From: Alphaproteobacteria bacterium UBA6324 | Lineage (GTDB): Bacteria; Pseudomonadota; Alphaproteobacteria; CAAGCB01; CAG-977 | Assembly: GCA_002439085.1 (NCBI GenBank) | Contig: DJSW01000009.1 | Location: 52,292 to 116,291, forward strand | Length of the DNA stretch: 64,000 nucleotides | Direction: 5' to 3' | In this document: one piece after another, positions 41,269 to 49,742 of the stretch | Position numbering within the stretch: the stretch's first letter is position 1 | Layout: each line of letters opens with the position of its first letter | Position numbers and translations under genes: made by a program | Notes under the pieces: model-generated | Database searches by the model: none | Seen by the model: the letters and a program-made list of their open reading frames with translations, nothing else | What the model was told of the DNA's origin: nothing

Positions 41269-42441
41269 ATGTCGAATTCCGTATCCGAATTTTTTTCCAA
41301 AGACGGCGTCAGGAAATTCAAAAGCGGCGTGAAATCCTTCGCCGAACGCCAAGCTGTCAAGGTCGCCGCCGCGTCCATGGTTTTGGCGGGGGCTTTCGGC
41401 GCGACAAAGGCGCGTTCCACCGACGAACGGGTTGAATTGAAAAATTCCGGACCGGTGACGGCTTTCGCCGTTACGGAGCAAGGGGACACGCTGTGTTCCT
41501 ATCTGGCGGAAAAAACGGACAGCGCGTCGTTCGCGCGTTTGCAGGGGTTGGTCAACAATGCGACCAAAAGCCGGACGGGGCGCGAGGTTCTGAAAAGCAT
41601 TTCGGATCAGAACACCGTTTTGACGATGGGCGACGCAGGCGCGGGGACGGTCGGCTTTTTCAATCCCGAAAACAATTCGATTTGCTTGAACGAACATTTC
41701 GGCGACGCGATGTTGCAATCCTGTCTGGTTCACGAAGGCAAGCATTCGGTTCAAAGCTTTTCTTTGAATAACGGCATCCATTCCGAAAACACTTTCTACA
41801 CCAACACGCTGATTTCCCGCGTGATGGAAGCCGACGCCGTCGCGACGCAGACGAAATTTTCTTATGAATTGGCGCAGGTTGGCGACAGCGCGGCGTGGAA
41901 AGCCATGCAGGAAGAACACAAAGACATTGCCGACACGTTCGAAGCGGGCGCGAAAAAATACGGCAAAGACAAAAAGAAAACCATGCGCGCCACAATGCTG
42001 GCATGGTACAAAGACAAATCTTATGCCGAACTGTACGATCGGTCTTTGGTGCAATTTCACACAAGCTTTGCGGCAAACGCCTCTGTCGATCAGCTGGAAG
42101 GCGCTTTCCGCAAAAGCATCAACACCGACAAACTGATTCGCGCCGTTTGCCAGCAAGGCGGAAAATCTTACGCTACGGACGGCAATTTGCTGACAACGCC
42201 CGAAACGGCTTATCTGTCGCGCGATGTTTATTTCCAAACCAAGGTGGCAAGCAGCGTCTTTGAAGGCAGAACGGGACGCATGGATTCCTCCGCCGCTTTT
42301 ATGTATCCCATCGAAAAGGACGGAACGGTGTCGAAACTGACGTATGTACAGGAAGCTCAGCAGAAGGCGCGGCAGGCCAAGCAGGAAAAGCAGGTCAAAG
42401 CCGCCGCCGTTTCAATCGTCAAACAGGCAAGGACGCGTTAA
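41269..42441 (+). CDS. HExxH membrane-anchored metallopeptidase-like protein B
   Basis: A 390-residue paralogue of the preceding protein. It has a hydrophobic N-terminal segment (about 31-46), DTLCSY, NNSICLNEHFGDAMLQ, HEGKH at 155-159, E187/D189 in RVMEADAV, WYKDKSY near residue 244, and a Gln/Lys-rich helical tail. ATG at 41269 follows AGGGGAT after the previous stop. The stop at 42441 is directly followed by the ybgC start at 42442, so read-through into the tol genes is expected. Confidence 0.8.
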   Translation: MSNSVSEFFSKDGVRKFKSGVKSFAERQAVKVAAASMVLAGAFGATKARSTDERVELKNSGPVTAFAVTEQGDTLCSYLAEKTDSASFARLQGLVNNATKSRTGREVLKSISDQNTVLTMGDAGAGTVGFFNPENNSICLNEHFGDAMLQSCLVHEGKHSVQSFSLNNGIHSENTFYTNTLISRVMEADAVATQTKFSYELAQVGDSAAWKAMQEEHKDIADTFEAGAKKYGKDKKKTMRATMLAWYKDKSYAELYDRSLVQFHTSFAANASVDQLEGAFRKSINTDKLIRAVCQQGGKSYATDGNLLTTPETAYLSRDVYFQTKVASSVFEGRTGRMDSSAAFMYPIEKDGTVSKLTYVQEAQQKARQAKQEKQVKAAAVSIVKQARTR

Positions 42442-42843
42442 ATGAAAACATACACTCCGGTCAGCATCTGCTACGAAGACACCGACGCGGGCGGCGTCGT
42501 ATATCATTCCAAATATCTGGGGTTCGCCGAACGGGCGCGCATGGATTTCCTGCACGAACACGGCATTTACTGCAAGGATATGGCCGCGATGGAAAAACCG
42601 TGCGGTTTCATGGTCAAACATTGCGAACTGGATTACCGGACGCCCGCGCGGTTGGAGGACGAGCTGGTTGTCGAAACGGAAATTCTGGAACTGCGCGGCG
42701 CGGGGTTTGATTGTCTGCAAACGGTCAAACGCGACGATGAAACGATCGTCGAAATCAAACTGCAGATCGTTTGCGTGACAACGGGCGGCCGGCCGACACG
42801 CATCCCGCCCGAAATCAGAACAAAGTTGGCGGAAATTTCGTAA
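42442..42843 (+). CDS. ybgC: Acyl-CoA thioesterase YbgC (hotdog fold)
   Basis: YbgC is a 4-hydroxybenzoyl-CoA thioesterase-family enzyme usually first in the tol-pal cluster. In 133 residues it shows the catalytic Asp in CYEDTDAGGVVYHSKYLGFAERAR and the FMVKHCELDYRTPARLED strand. Its start lies immediately after the stop of the upstream HExxH gene. A hairpin separates it from tolQ. Confidence 0.9.
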   Translation: MKTYTPVSICYEDTDAGGVVYHSKYLGFAERARMDFLHEHGIYCKDMAAMEKPCGFMVKHCELDYRTPARLEDELVVETEILELRGAGFDCLQTVKRDDETIVEIKLQIVCVTTGGRPTRIPPEIRTKLAEIS

Positions 42844-42863
42844 ACTGTTAATGAATATGGTTT

Positions 42864-42908
42864 AAGCTCTCCTCTAAAAAGTAACGTTTTTTGAAGGAGA
42901 GCTTTTTT
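42864..42908 (+). promoter_or_regulatory. Hairpin sequestering the tolQ ribosome binding site (attenuator-like)
   Basis: AAGCTCTCCT (42864-42873) is perfectly complementary to AGGAGAGCTT (42895-42904), which contains the tolQ Shine-Dalgarno. A T-run (42903-42908) follows directly, then ATG at 42909. It could be a terminator/attenuator between ybgC and tolQ or block tolQ translation until unfolded. Confidence 0.7.
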
Positions 42909-43643
42909 ATGCCGGCTGGTTCTTTGACTGCGGCTGCGACCGACCTGTCGATGTTCGGGTTGTTTTTGCAGGCCGATTTTGTTGTGAAAACGGTGATTAT
43001 CGCTTTGGCGTCGGCGTCGGTCTGGTCGTGGGCGATCATTTTTGAAAAAGTGATGATGCTGCGTTCGGCGACCGAAGACGCCAGAAAGTTTGAAGCCCAA
43101 TTCTGGTCGGGCGGATCACTGGACGAAATGTTTGACAAGCTGGAAGCGAAACCTTTCCGTTTGGATCCGATGTCGTCCGTGTTCGTGGCGGCAATGCGCG
43201 AATGGCGGCGGTCGTCGGGCGCTTTGGCCGGCAACGTCCACGGCACCAGCCTGTCCCAGCGTATCGACCGCGTGATGCAAATCACGATGGAACGCGAAAT
43301 GGAACGCATGGAAAAACGGATGACGTTTCTGGCGTCAACGGGGTCCGTGTCGCCGTTCGTCGGGCTGTTCGGCACGGTGTGGGGCATTATGAACAGCTTT
43401 CACAACATCGGCGCCAGTTCCAACACGTCGCTGGCCGTCGTCGCCCCCGGCATCGCCGAAGCGTTGTTCGCGACCGCGTTGGGGTTGGTCGCGGCCATTC
43501 CCGCCGTTTTGGCCTATAACAAACTGTCCAGCGACATGAACCGCTACGCCAAAACGCTGGAAAACTTCGCCGGCGAATTTTCGACCATTCTGTCGCGCCA
43601 GATCGACGACACGACCAGCCGCAACGAAAAACGGAGCGCCTGA
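42909..43643 (+). CDS. tolQ: TolQ, proton-channel subunit of the Tol-Pal system
   Basis: TolQ with TolR and TolA forms the inner-membrane motor for outer membrane constriction at division. The 244-residue protein has three transmembrane helices (about 18-40, 125-150 and 160-190), with TGSVSPFVGLFGTVWGIMNSF and LFATALGLVAAIPAVLAYN as TolQ/ExbB signatures. ATG at 42909 is behind GAAGGAG; TTG at 42891 is rejected. tolR begins 2 bp after the stop. Confidence 0.94.
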   Translation: MPAGSLTAAATDLSMFGLFLQADFVVKTVIIALASASVWSWAIIFEKVMMLRSATEDARKFEAQFWSGGSLDEMFDKLEAKPFRLDPMSSVFVAAMREWRRSSGALAGNVHGTSLSQRIDRVMQITMEREMERMEKRMTFLASTGSVSPFVGLFGTVWGIMNSFHNIGASSNTSLAVVAPGIAEALFATALGLVAAIPAVLAYNKLSSDMNRYAKTLENFAGEFSTILSRQIDDTTSRNEKRSA

Positions 43644-43645
43644 CC

Positions 43646-44119
43646 ATGGGGGCGGGTGTGAAATTTTCAGCGCGCGGCGGCCGGACGCGGGCGGCGTTCA
43701 CCGACATCAACGTGACGCCGATGGTGGACGTGATGCTGGTTTTGCTGGTGATTTTCATGGTCACGGCGCCGATGATGACGACGGGCGTTTCGCTGGATCT
43801 GCCGCGCGGCGACGGACAGGCGATGGAGGAAGCCGACCGTGCCGTCGATATCAGCATTGACGCGAAATCCAAAATCTATATGGGCGACAAGGTCGTCCGC
43901 CCCGAAACGCTGGTCAACCGGTTGAAGGCGATGCAGAAAAGCAATCCCGATTTGAAAATCGTGATCAGCGGCGACCGCGCGGCGTCCTACGGTCAGGTGA
44001 TCGAATTGATGAGCCTGCTGCGTCTGGCGGGCATTTCAAAGGTCGGGTTGAAAACGGGCGATCTGGTGGACACGACGCCCCTGTCTGATAGCCGGACGAC
44101 GGCCAAAAAGAAAAAGTAG
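43646..44119 (+). CDS. tolR: TolR, Tol-Pal system proton-coupling subunit
   Basis: The 157-residue protein has the ExbD/TolR helix with the proton-coupling Asp in ININVTPMVDVMLVLLVIFMV-type sequence (TPMVDVMLVLLV), followed by a periplasmic domain. It sits between tolQ and tolA with 2-bp and 11-bp gaps, giving one operon. ATG at 43646. Confidence 0.93.
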   Translation: MGAGVKFSARGGRTRAAFTDINVTPMVDVMLVLLVIFMVTAPMMTTGVSLDLPRGDGQAMEEADRAVDISIDAKSKIYMGDKVVRPETLVNRLKAMQKSNPDLKIVISGDRAASYGQVIELMSLLRLAGISKVGLKTGDLVDTTPLSDSRTTAKKKK

Positions 44120-44130
44120 GATAAAAAAAC

Positions 44131-45087
44131 GTGGGATTGCGCCAAAGCTTTTTTATGCGGTTGCGACACTATCCGTTTTTGTTCAAAACGGTGCAAAGGG
44201 CTTTCGATCATCTGCCGATCGTCATGTCCGTGTCCCTGCACGCTTTGGTGATCATCCTGCTGACGTGCGATTTCGCGTCGTCGAAAAAATCCGATGTCGT
44301 TTCCGTGCCGATGTTCGTTGTCGATCTTTCCAAGGTCAAGGTGGCCGACATCACGAACCTGCCGCCAAAGCTGTTGAAAACGGAGGGCAAAAAAAATTCG
44401 TCGCCGCGCATGGTGCGCACATCCGCGTACAGCAAAGCGGCGGCCAAGGAAACGCGTCCGGCGTCGTCGGCCGCGTCGAAATCGAACGGCGCGCGTTTGG
44501 AAAACGAACTGAACAGCCTGTTGAAAAACGTGACGGCGAAAAAAGCGGCAAAGACGCCCTCCGCGTCCAATTCAATCAAATCTTCGGCGTCGAACGGCGC
44601 GGACGATCCGTTCAAAACGCTGCTGGCGTCGGTGGACGGCATTAAAACCGGCATGGGGTACGCGGACGAACAGACGGCCGACATCAATCCGGACGAAGCC
44701 GTCACCGACGGGATCGAAGGCGGGCAGGGCGGCAGCTATATGCAGGAACTGAGTGTTTCGGAAAAGGACATGATCGGAATCAAGCTGCGCGAATGCTGGA
44801 ATTTGGACGCCGGCGTGCGCGGCGCGCAAAATATGCTGATCGAGATCCGCGTCTATCTGGGGACGGACGGCAAAGTCAGGGATGTCAAAATTCTGGACAA
44901 ATCGCGTTACAACAAGGACGCTGCTTTTCGTTCCGTCGCCGAAAGCGCGCGGCGCGCCGTTTACATTTGCGACAAGAAAAACGACGAATCGCCGTTCCGG
45001 ATCTTTCCCAAAAACTATGAACAGGCCTATGACACGTGGAAAACCCTTTTGCTGCGGTTCAACCCGTTGGATGGCGGAGTGATGTGA
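44131..45087 (+). CDS. tolA: TolA-like protein with N-terminal anchor and C-terminal TonB/TolA fold
   Basis: The 318-residue protein has one transmembrane helix (about 28-48), a Lys/Ala/Ser-rich middle (about 75-190) and a C-terminal domain with IGIKLRECWNLDAGVRGAQN, typical of the TolA third domain, and IEIRVYLGTDGKVRDVKIL. The middle is shorter and less repetitive than in enterobacterial TolA. The start is GTG at 44131 behind AGGAT. It precedes tolB by 1 bp. Confidence 0.88.
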   Translation: MGLRQSFFMRLRHYPFLFKTVQRAFDHLPIVMSVSLHALVIILLTCDFASSKKSDVVSVPMFVVDLSKVKVADITNLPPKLLKTEGKKNSSPRMVRTSAYSKAAAKETRPASSAASKSNGARLENELNSLLKNVTAKKAAKTPSASNSIKSSASNGADDPFKTLLASVDGIKTGMGYADEQTADINPDEAVTDGIEGGQGGSYMQELSVSEKDMIGIKLRECWNLDAGVRGAQNMLIEIRVYLGTDGKVRDVKILDKSRYNKDAAFRSVAESARRAVYICDKKNDESPFRIFPKNYEQAYDTWKTLLLRFNPLDGGVM

Positions 45088-45088
45088 C

Positions 45089-46417
45089 ATGATGAAAAAA
45101 GTGATTTTGTGGACGTTCGCGCTGTTGCTGGCGTCGTTTCAAACGGCGAACGCCGAATTGAGCATTGATATCACGGGCGCGCGTTCCGAACCGATGGCGA
45201 CGGGGCTACCCGCTTTTTCGGCCGGCGGAAAGGGCGCGCGGGACATGGGCGACAAAATCGCCCGCGTGATCGAAGCCGATTTGGAAAGCTCCGGCCTGTT
45301 CAGGATACTGGATCCCATGGCCTATCTGCAAACGTTCAAGGGCATCGGGGACGCGCCGGTTTTCGTCGATTGGCAGGCGATCAAGGCCGAAGCGTTGATC
45401 CAAGGCCACGTCGATTACATCAGCGACCGGCAAATTCGCGTTTCCATCCGGCTGTGGGACGTGTACGCCGCGCAGGAAATGTATTCCGCGACGCTGGAAA
45501 TCGACAACAAAGGCTGGCGCCGCGCCGCGCACATGATCGCGGACGCCGTTTACAAACGCATCACGGGCGAAGAGGGGTATTTCGACACCCGCATCGTTTA
45601 CATCGCGGAAACGGGTTCGCCGTTGAAACGCATCAAACGGCTGGCGATCATGGATCAGGACGGCGAAAACCACCAATTCCTGACCGACGGACTGAATCTG
45701 GTTTTGACGCCGCGTTTTTCGCCGAATATGCAGCAGATCACTTACCTGTCGTTTTACAAAGACACGCCTCGCGTCTATCTGTTCGACATTGAAACGGGCA
45801 AACAGCAGGTCGTCGGCGATTTCCCCGGCATGACGTTCGCGCCGCGTTTTTCCCCCGACGGACACAAGCTGGTCATGTCGATGGCGGAAAACGGCAACAC
45901 GGACATTTACGAACTGAATCTGGACACGCGCGCCGTGCGCCAGCTGACCCGTTCGCCGGCGATCGAAACGTCGCCCAGCTATTCGCCCGACGGCAAAAAG
46001 ATCGTGTTCAACTCCGACCGCAGCGGGGCGCAGCAGCTGTACGTCATGGACGCGAACGGCAAAAACGTCAAACGCATCAGTTTCGGCAAAGGCCGGTACG
46101 CGACGCCGGTTTGGTCGCCGCGCGGGGATTACATCGCCTTTACGAAAATGGCGGGCGGCAAGTTTTACATCGGTGTGATGTTCCCCGACGGCCGCGGCGA
46201 ACGGCTGGTGGCCGAAGGCTATTTGGTCGAAGCGCCGACATGGTCGCCGAACGGGCGCATTTTGATGTATTTCCGTCAGGAACCGCCCAACCGGTACGGC
46301 ATCCCCGGCGCGACGAAAATTTACGCCGTCGATATCACGGGGTACAACGAACGCCGATTGATCACGCCGGTGGACGCGTCGGATCCGGCGTGGTCGCCCC
46401 TGTTGTCGAACCGGTGA
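45089..46417 (+). CDS. tolB: TolB, periplasmic beta-propeller of the Tol-Pal system
   Basis: The 442-residue protein has a signal peptide (about 1-22), an N-terminal alpha/beta domain (LESSGLFRILDP), and repeated beta-propeller blades with APRFSPDGHKLVMS, TSPSYSPDGKKIVFNSDR and TPVWSPRGDYIAF. It bridges TolA and Pal. ATG at 45089 or 45092; the spacing to tolA is 1-4 bp. Confidence 0.95.
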   Translation: MMKKVILWTFALLLASFQTANAELSIDITGARSEPMATGLPAFSAGGKGARDMGDKIARVIEADLESSGLFRILDPMAYLQTFKGIGDAPVFVDWQAIKAEALIQGHVDYISDRQIRVSIRLWDVYAAQEMYSATLEIDNKGWRRAAHMIADAVYKRITGEEGYFDTRIVYIAETGSPLKRIKRLAIMDQDGENHQFLTDGLNLVLTPRFSPNMQQITYLSFYKDTPRVYLFDIETGKQQVVGDFPGMTFAPRFSPDGHKLVMSMAENGNTDIYELNLDTRAVRQLTRSPAIETSPSYSPDGKKIVFNSDRSGAQQLYVMDANGKNVKRISFGKGRYATPVWSPRGDYIAFTKMAGGKFYIGVMFPDGRGERLVAEGYLVEAPTWSPNGRILMYFRQEPPNRYGIPGATKIYAVDITGYNERRLITPVDASDPAWSPLLSNR

Positions 46418-46505
46418 TAAAATGTGAAATAAAGGTTGCGCTTTCGGCCGTTTTTCTTTACATTGGTTTCAGTTTCGAGTTGTCTTTGTTTTTAGGAGTA
46501 TCTCT

Positions 46506-46973
46506 ATGAAGAAACATCTGTTTGCCGCTTTGGCCGCCGTCGCTTTGGTTTCCGGTTGCGCTTCCACCGCGCCGCAGGAAGACGAGGCCGCCGTTTCCGT
46601 TTCCGTTGAACAGGACGGTCAGGACGAAGCTTTCGTTCAAAACGCGCAGGATCGCGTTTTCTTCGGTTTCGACCAGTCCAAGCTGACGGCTGAAGCTGTC
46701 AACGTTTTGAAGGCGCAGGCCGAATGGCTGAACGCCAACACGGCCAAAAACGTCGTGATCGAAGGTCACACCGACGATCGCGGCACGCGCGATTACAACC
46801 TGGCTTTGGGTGAACGCCGCGCCGTCGCCGTCAAAAACTACCTGATCTCCCGCGGGGTTGAAGCCGACCGCATCCGCGTGATTTCCTACGGCAAGGAACG
46901 TCCGGCCGTCGTCGGCGCGAACGAAGCCGCCTGGTCGCAGAACCGCCGCGCGGTCACGATCGTTAAAGACTAA
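46506..46973 (+). CDS. pal: Peptidoglycan-associated lipoprotein Pal
   Basis: This outer-membrane lipoprotein binds peptidoglycan. The lipobox is VSGC with C19, followed by a short linker and an OmpA-like domain (about 45-150): RVFFGFDQSKL, VIEGHTDDRGTRDYNLALG and SQNRRAVTIVKD. ATG at 46506 has TAGGAG upstream. It ends in a strong terminator and is followed by a second Pal-like gene. Confidence 0.95.
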   Translation: MKKHLFAALAAVALVSGCASTAPQEDEAAVSVSVEQDGQDEAFVQNAQDRVFFGFDQSKLTAEAVNVLKAQAEWLNANTAKNVVIEGHTDDRGTRDYNLALGERRAVAVKNYLISRGVEADRIRVISYGKERPAVVGANEAAWSQNRRAVTIVKD

Positions 46974-46994
46974 TTGCCAGCTTATCCGGCAACG

Positions 46995-47025
46995 AAAAGC
47001 ACCCTACAATCAGGGTGCTTTTTTT
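46995..47025 (+). terminator. Intrinsic terminator after pal
   Basis: An 11-bp stem (46995-47005 with 47012-47022) plus T-run, 21 bp past the stop. Confidence 0.88.
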
Positions 47026-47049
47026 GTTGAACAGATAAGGAGAGGAGCA

Positions 47050-47478
47050 ATGAAAAAAACGATGACTGTTCTGGCCGCCGCCGTTCTGGCCGTGACCGGA
47101 TGCGCCCGCACCGCCACGAAATGCGAAGCGTTTAAAGAGGTTTTCAAACAAAATCAAGCCTATTTCGCCACGAACAAGGCGGAGCTGACGCCGGAAACCA
47201 AGCAGGTGCTGGATAAACAGGCGCAATGGTTGAAATCCAATCCGGAAAAGAAAATCATTGTGAAAGGCTACACCGACCCGCGAGGCAACGCGGAACACAA
47301 TATGCGTTTGGGGCAAAAACGCGCGCAGGCCGTCAAAGACTATCTGGTGCAATCGGGGGTGGACGCGAATCGCGTGTCCGTCGTTTCGTTCGGCGAAACG
47401 GATTTGGCGTCAACGAAAAACACACATGACGGATGGGTCGAAGACCGCCGCACCGTCAGTGTGATCGTCACGGAATGA
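47050..47478 (+). CDS. Second Pal-like OmpA lipoprotein
   Basis: The 142-residue protein has a lipobox ending VTGC with C18 and an OmpA-like domain (about 35-140): YFATNKAELTPETKQ, IVKGYTDPRGNAEHNMRLG and VEDRRTVSVIV. It looks like a shorter, diverged copy of pal, with TD and DRR still present. It is inserted between pal and cpoB with terminators on both sides, so it is expressed separately. ATG at 47050 has AGGAGAGGAG. Whether it replaces or supplements Pal is unknown. Confidence 0.85.
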   Translation: MKKTMTVLAAAVLAVTGCARTATKCEAFKEVFKQNQAYFATNKAELTPETKQVLDKQAQWLKSNPEKKIIVKGYTDPRGNAEHNMRLGQKRAQAVKDYLVQSGVDANRVSVVSFGETDLASTKNTHDGWVEDRRTVSVIVTE

Positions 47479-47505
47479 CGCCGTTTAAAAAACAGTGGCA
47501 TATGG

Positions 47506-47539
47506 AAAAGAGTGCTTTATAATAAAGCACTCTTTTTTT
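47506..47539 (+). terminator. Intrinsic terminator before cpoB
   Basis: AAAAGAGTGCTTTAT (47506-47520) is fully complementary to 47522-47536 and ends in eight T residues. Confidence 0.88.
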
Positions 47540-47560
47540 GATTATCCGCGGAATGAAACA

Positions 47561-48469
47561 ATGAAGAAAAAACTGTTTGTCGTGTTTGTCGCTTTGATGC
47601 TGTCGGCGCGTCCGGCCGTTTCGGCGACGATCAATATCGGGGAACTGGCCGACCGTTTGGACAGGATGGAGGACGCGTTGAAAGGCGTTCAGAAAAAGCT
47701 GTCCAACAATTATGTGGGCAGCGCGAAACAGCCCGCGGGAAAAGACGCGGCCGGCGACGACAAGCTGGACGGGATGCTGATGCGTTTGCAAGAGGCGGAA
47801 CAAACCCTGCGTCAGCTGACGGGGGAAATCGAAACGGTGAAATTCGCGCAGGACGAACTGCAAAACCGGATCGACCGGATCAGCGCCGATATGTCTTTGC
47901 GTTTCGCGGAAACGGACAAGAAGCTGCAGGCGGCGGAAGAGAAGATCAAGAAATTTGAGGCGGAAAAAAAAGCCGTCGAAAACGCTAAAAAAGAAGCGGA
48001 ACGCAAGAAAAAGGAACAGGAGCAGGCTGCCGTCAAAGCCGCTAAAGAAAAGGAAAAGCAGATCAGGGACAAATACGGTAAAAAGAAGCCCCGCGAACTG
48101 TACGACGATGCTTTCGCCGCGATTAAGAAACAGCAGTACAAAACGGCGCAGGCGCAGTTCGAGGCTTTTTTGGTGCTGTACCCGAAAAACGAACTGGCCG
48201 GAAACGCGCAGTATTGGTTGGGCGAATCGTTTTTCGCGCGGGCGCAGTATTCGCAGGCGGCCGTCGCTTTCGCCGAGGGGTTCAAAAACTACCGCGCCAA
48301 CCAGAAAGCGCCGGACAATCTGTTCAAATTGGGCGTCACGATGGCGAAGATGAATAAGAAAAAAGAAGCGTGCATCGCTTTTGAAAACTTTGTCAAAGAA
48401 TACCCCAAAGTGTCCGAATCCATGAAAAAACGGCTGGACAAGGAAGTCCAAAAACTTTCATGTCCGTAG
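47561..48469 (+). CDS. cpoB: Cell division coordinator CpoB (YbgF, Tol-Pal system protein)
   Basis: CpoB is periplasmic and coordinates PBP1B with the Tol system. The 302-residue protein has a signal peptide (ending SARPAVSA), an N-terminal coiled coil (about 25-160, very Lys/Glu-rich) and a C-terminal TPR region (about 185-300): LYDDAFAAIKKQQYKTAQ, PKNELAGNAQYWLGESFF and PDNLFKLGVTMAKM. ATG at 47561; the upstream in-frame starts are in the terminator. It overlaps tilS by 10 bp. Confidence 0.9.
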   Translation: MKKKLFVVFVALMLSARPAVSATINIGELADRLDRMEDALKGVQKKLSNNYVGSAKQPAGKDAAGDDKLDGMLMRLQEAEQTLRQLTGEIETVKFAQDELQNRIDRISADMSLRFAETDKKLQAAEEKIKKFEAEKKAVENAKKEAERKKKEQEQAAVKAAKEKEKQIRDKYGKKKPRELYDDAFAAIKKQQYKTAQAQFEAFLVLYPKNELAGNAQYWLGESFFARAQYSQAAVAFAEGFKNYRANQKAPDNLFKLGVTMAKMNKKKEACIAFENFVKEYPKVSESMKKRLDKEVQKLSCP

Positions 48470-49731
48470 AACAAACCCGCGCCGTTTTTCAAAAAGCGAT
48501 GCGTTCGTTCGGGTTGCCGGACGGGGGAAAGATCGCCGTCGCCGTTTCCGGCGGGGCGGACAGCACCGCGCTGTGCGGTTTGACGCGGGAATACACGCGG
48601 CAAAACGGCGGGGAAATGCTGGCTTTGGTCGTTGACCACGGGTTGCGCGCCGTGTCGCGCGAACAGGCTCTGACAACCGTCAACCGGCTGCAAAGCCGCG
48701 GCGTCGAATGTCGTTTGCTGACGTGGACGGGCGAAAAACCGGCGACCGGCGTCGAACGGGCGGCGCGCGAAGCCCGATACGGGCTGTTGGCGGACGCGTG
48801 TCGCGCGGCGGGGGCGAAATCGCTGCTGCTTGGGCATCACCGGCAGGATCAGGCGGAAACGTATCTGATCCGTTTGGAACGGCACAGCAAATCGGCGGGG
48901 CTGGCCGGAATGTCGGCCGTCCGGCAAACGGGATACGGCCGGATATTGCGTCCGCTGCTGGGGATCGCGCCTGCGGATTTGCGGGAATACAACCGGCGCG
49001 AGGGGCTGGATTGGGTCGAGGACGAAACCAACCTGTCCGACGATTTCGCCCGCGGCCGTTTGCGTCGGGTCTTGACGGCGGCGGAGATCGACACGGCGTT
49101 TGAACAGACCCTGCGTTACGGGGCTTTGCGTCGCGCGCAAGAGGAAAAGGCCGCTCGTTTCATCAACGCGCGCGTCGAACGAAATGAAAAGGGATATCTG
49201 CTGTTTTCCCGCGACGCTTTTGCGGAAACGGACGCGGAAACGGGCGTTTTCCTGCTGGGGGATTTTTTGCGGTTTGTCGGAAACGGGATTTACGCGCCGC
49301 GCACGGACAGCCTTGAATCGTTGAACGGGCGGTTGCTGCGGTCGCCGGATTTCCGCGGGGCGTCGCTGGGCGGATGTTTGATCGCGCCGGCGTCCGAAGG
49401 GCGGGTGATCGTTTGGCGCGAGGAACGCGATTTGCCCCCGCCCGCGATTGCGGCGGCGGGTGCGACGCGCTTTTCATGGGACAGGTTCACGTTCGATTTC
49501 GATGCGCCGCTTGATTTTCCCGTGACGGCCGCGCCGTTGGGACACCGGCTGCGGATCGGAAACGTGTTCGGCAAACGGGCTTTTTCCGTCCTGCCGGCGA
49601 TTTTTGACAATCAGGGGCTTTTTATTGTGCCGCATTTAGGGTATAAACGAACAAATGCGACTTGTCGGGTCGCGTTCACGCCGCGCAATTCGCTGTGCGA
49701 AACGGCGCAATGGACGTGTCCCGTAACATAA
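48460..49731 (+). CDS. tilS: tRNA(Ile)-lysidine synthase TilS
   Basis: TilS changes the wobble C of tRNA-Ile(CAU) to lysidine. The 423-residue protein has the PP-loop SGGADSTAL at about residue 30, LLGHHRQDQAETYLIR, and a C-terminal domain with GHRLRIGN. Full length and intact. The start at 48460 lies within the end of cpoB. tilS-ftsH is a common gene pair. Confidence 0.94.
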   Translation: MSVEQTRAVFQKAMRSFGLPDGGKIAVAVSGGADSTALCGLTREYTRQNGGEMLALVVDHGLRAVSREQALTTVNRLQSRGVECRLLTWTGEKPATGVERAAREARYGLLADACRAAGAKSLLLGHHRQDQAETYLIRLERHSKSAGLAGMSAVRQTGYGRILRPLLGIAPADLREYNRREGLDWVEDETNLSDDFARGRLRRVLTAAEIDTAFEQTLRYGALRRAQEEKAARFINARVERNEKGYLLFSRDAFAETDAETGVFLLGDFLRFVGNGIYAPRTDSLESLNGRLLRSPDFRGASLGGCLIAPASEGRVIVWREERDLPPPAIAAAGATRFSWDRFTFDFDAPLDFPVTAAPLGHRLRIGNVFGKRAFSVLPAIFDNQGLFIVPHLGYKRTNATCRVAFTPRNSLCETAQWTCPVT

Positions 49732-49742
49732 AGGCGGTGGAT

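Noticed and set aside
34116..42441. Prophage or integrative element
   Set aside because: No integrase, transposase, phage structural gene, tRNA or att repeats were found at the ends of the block.
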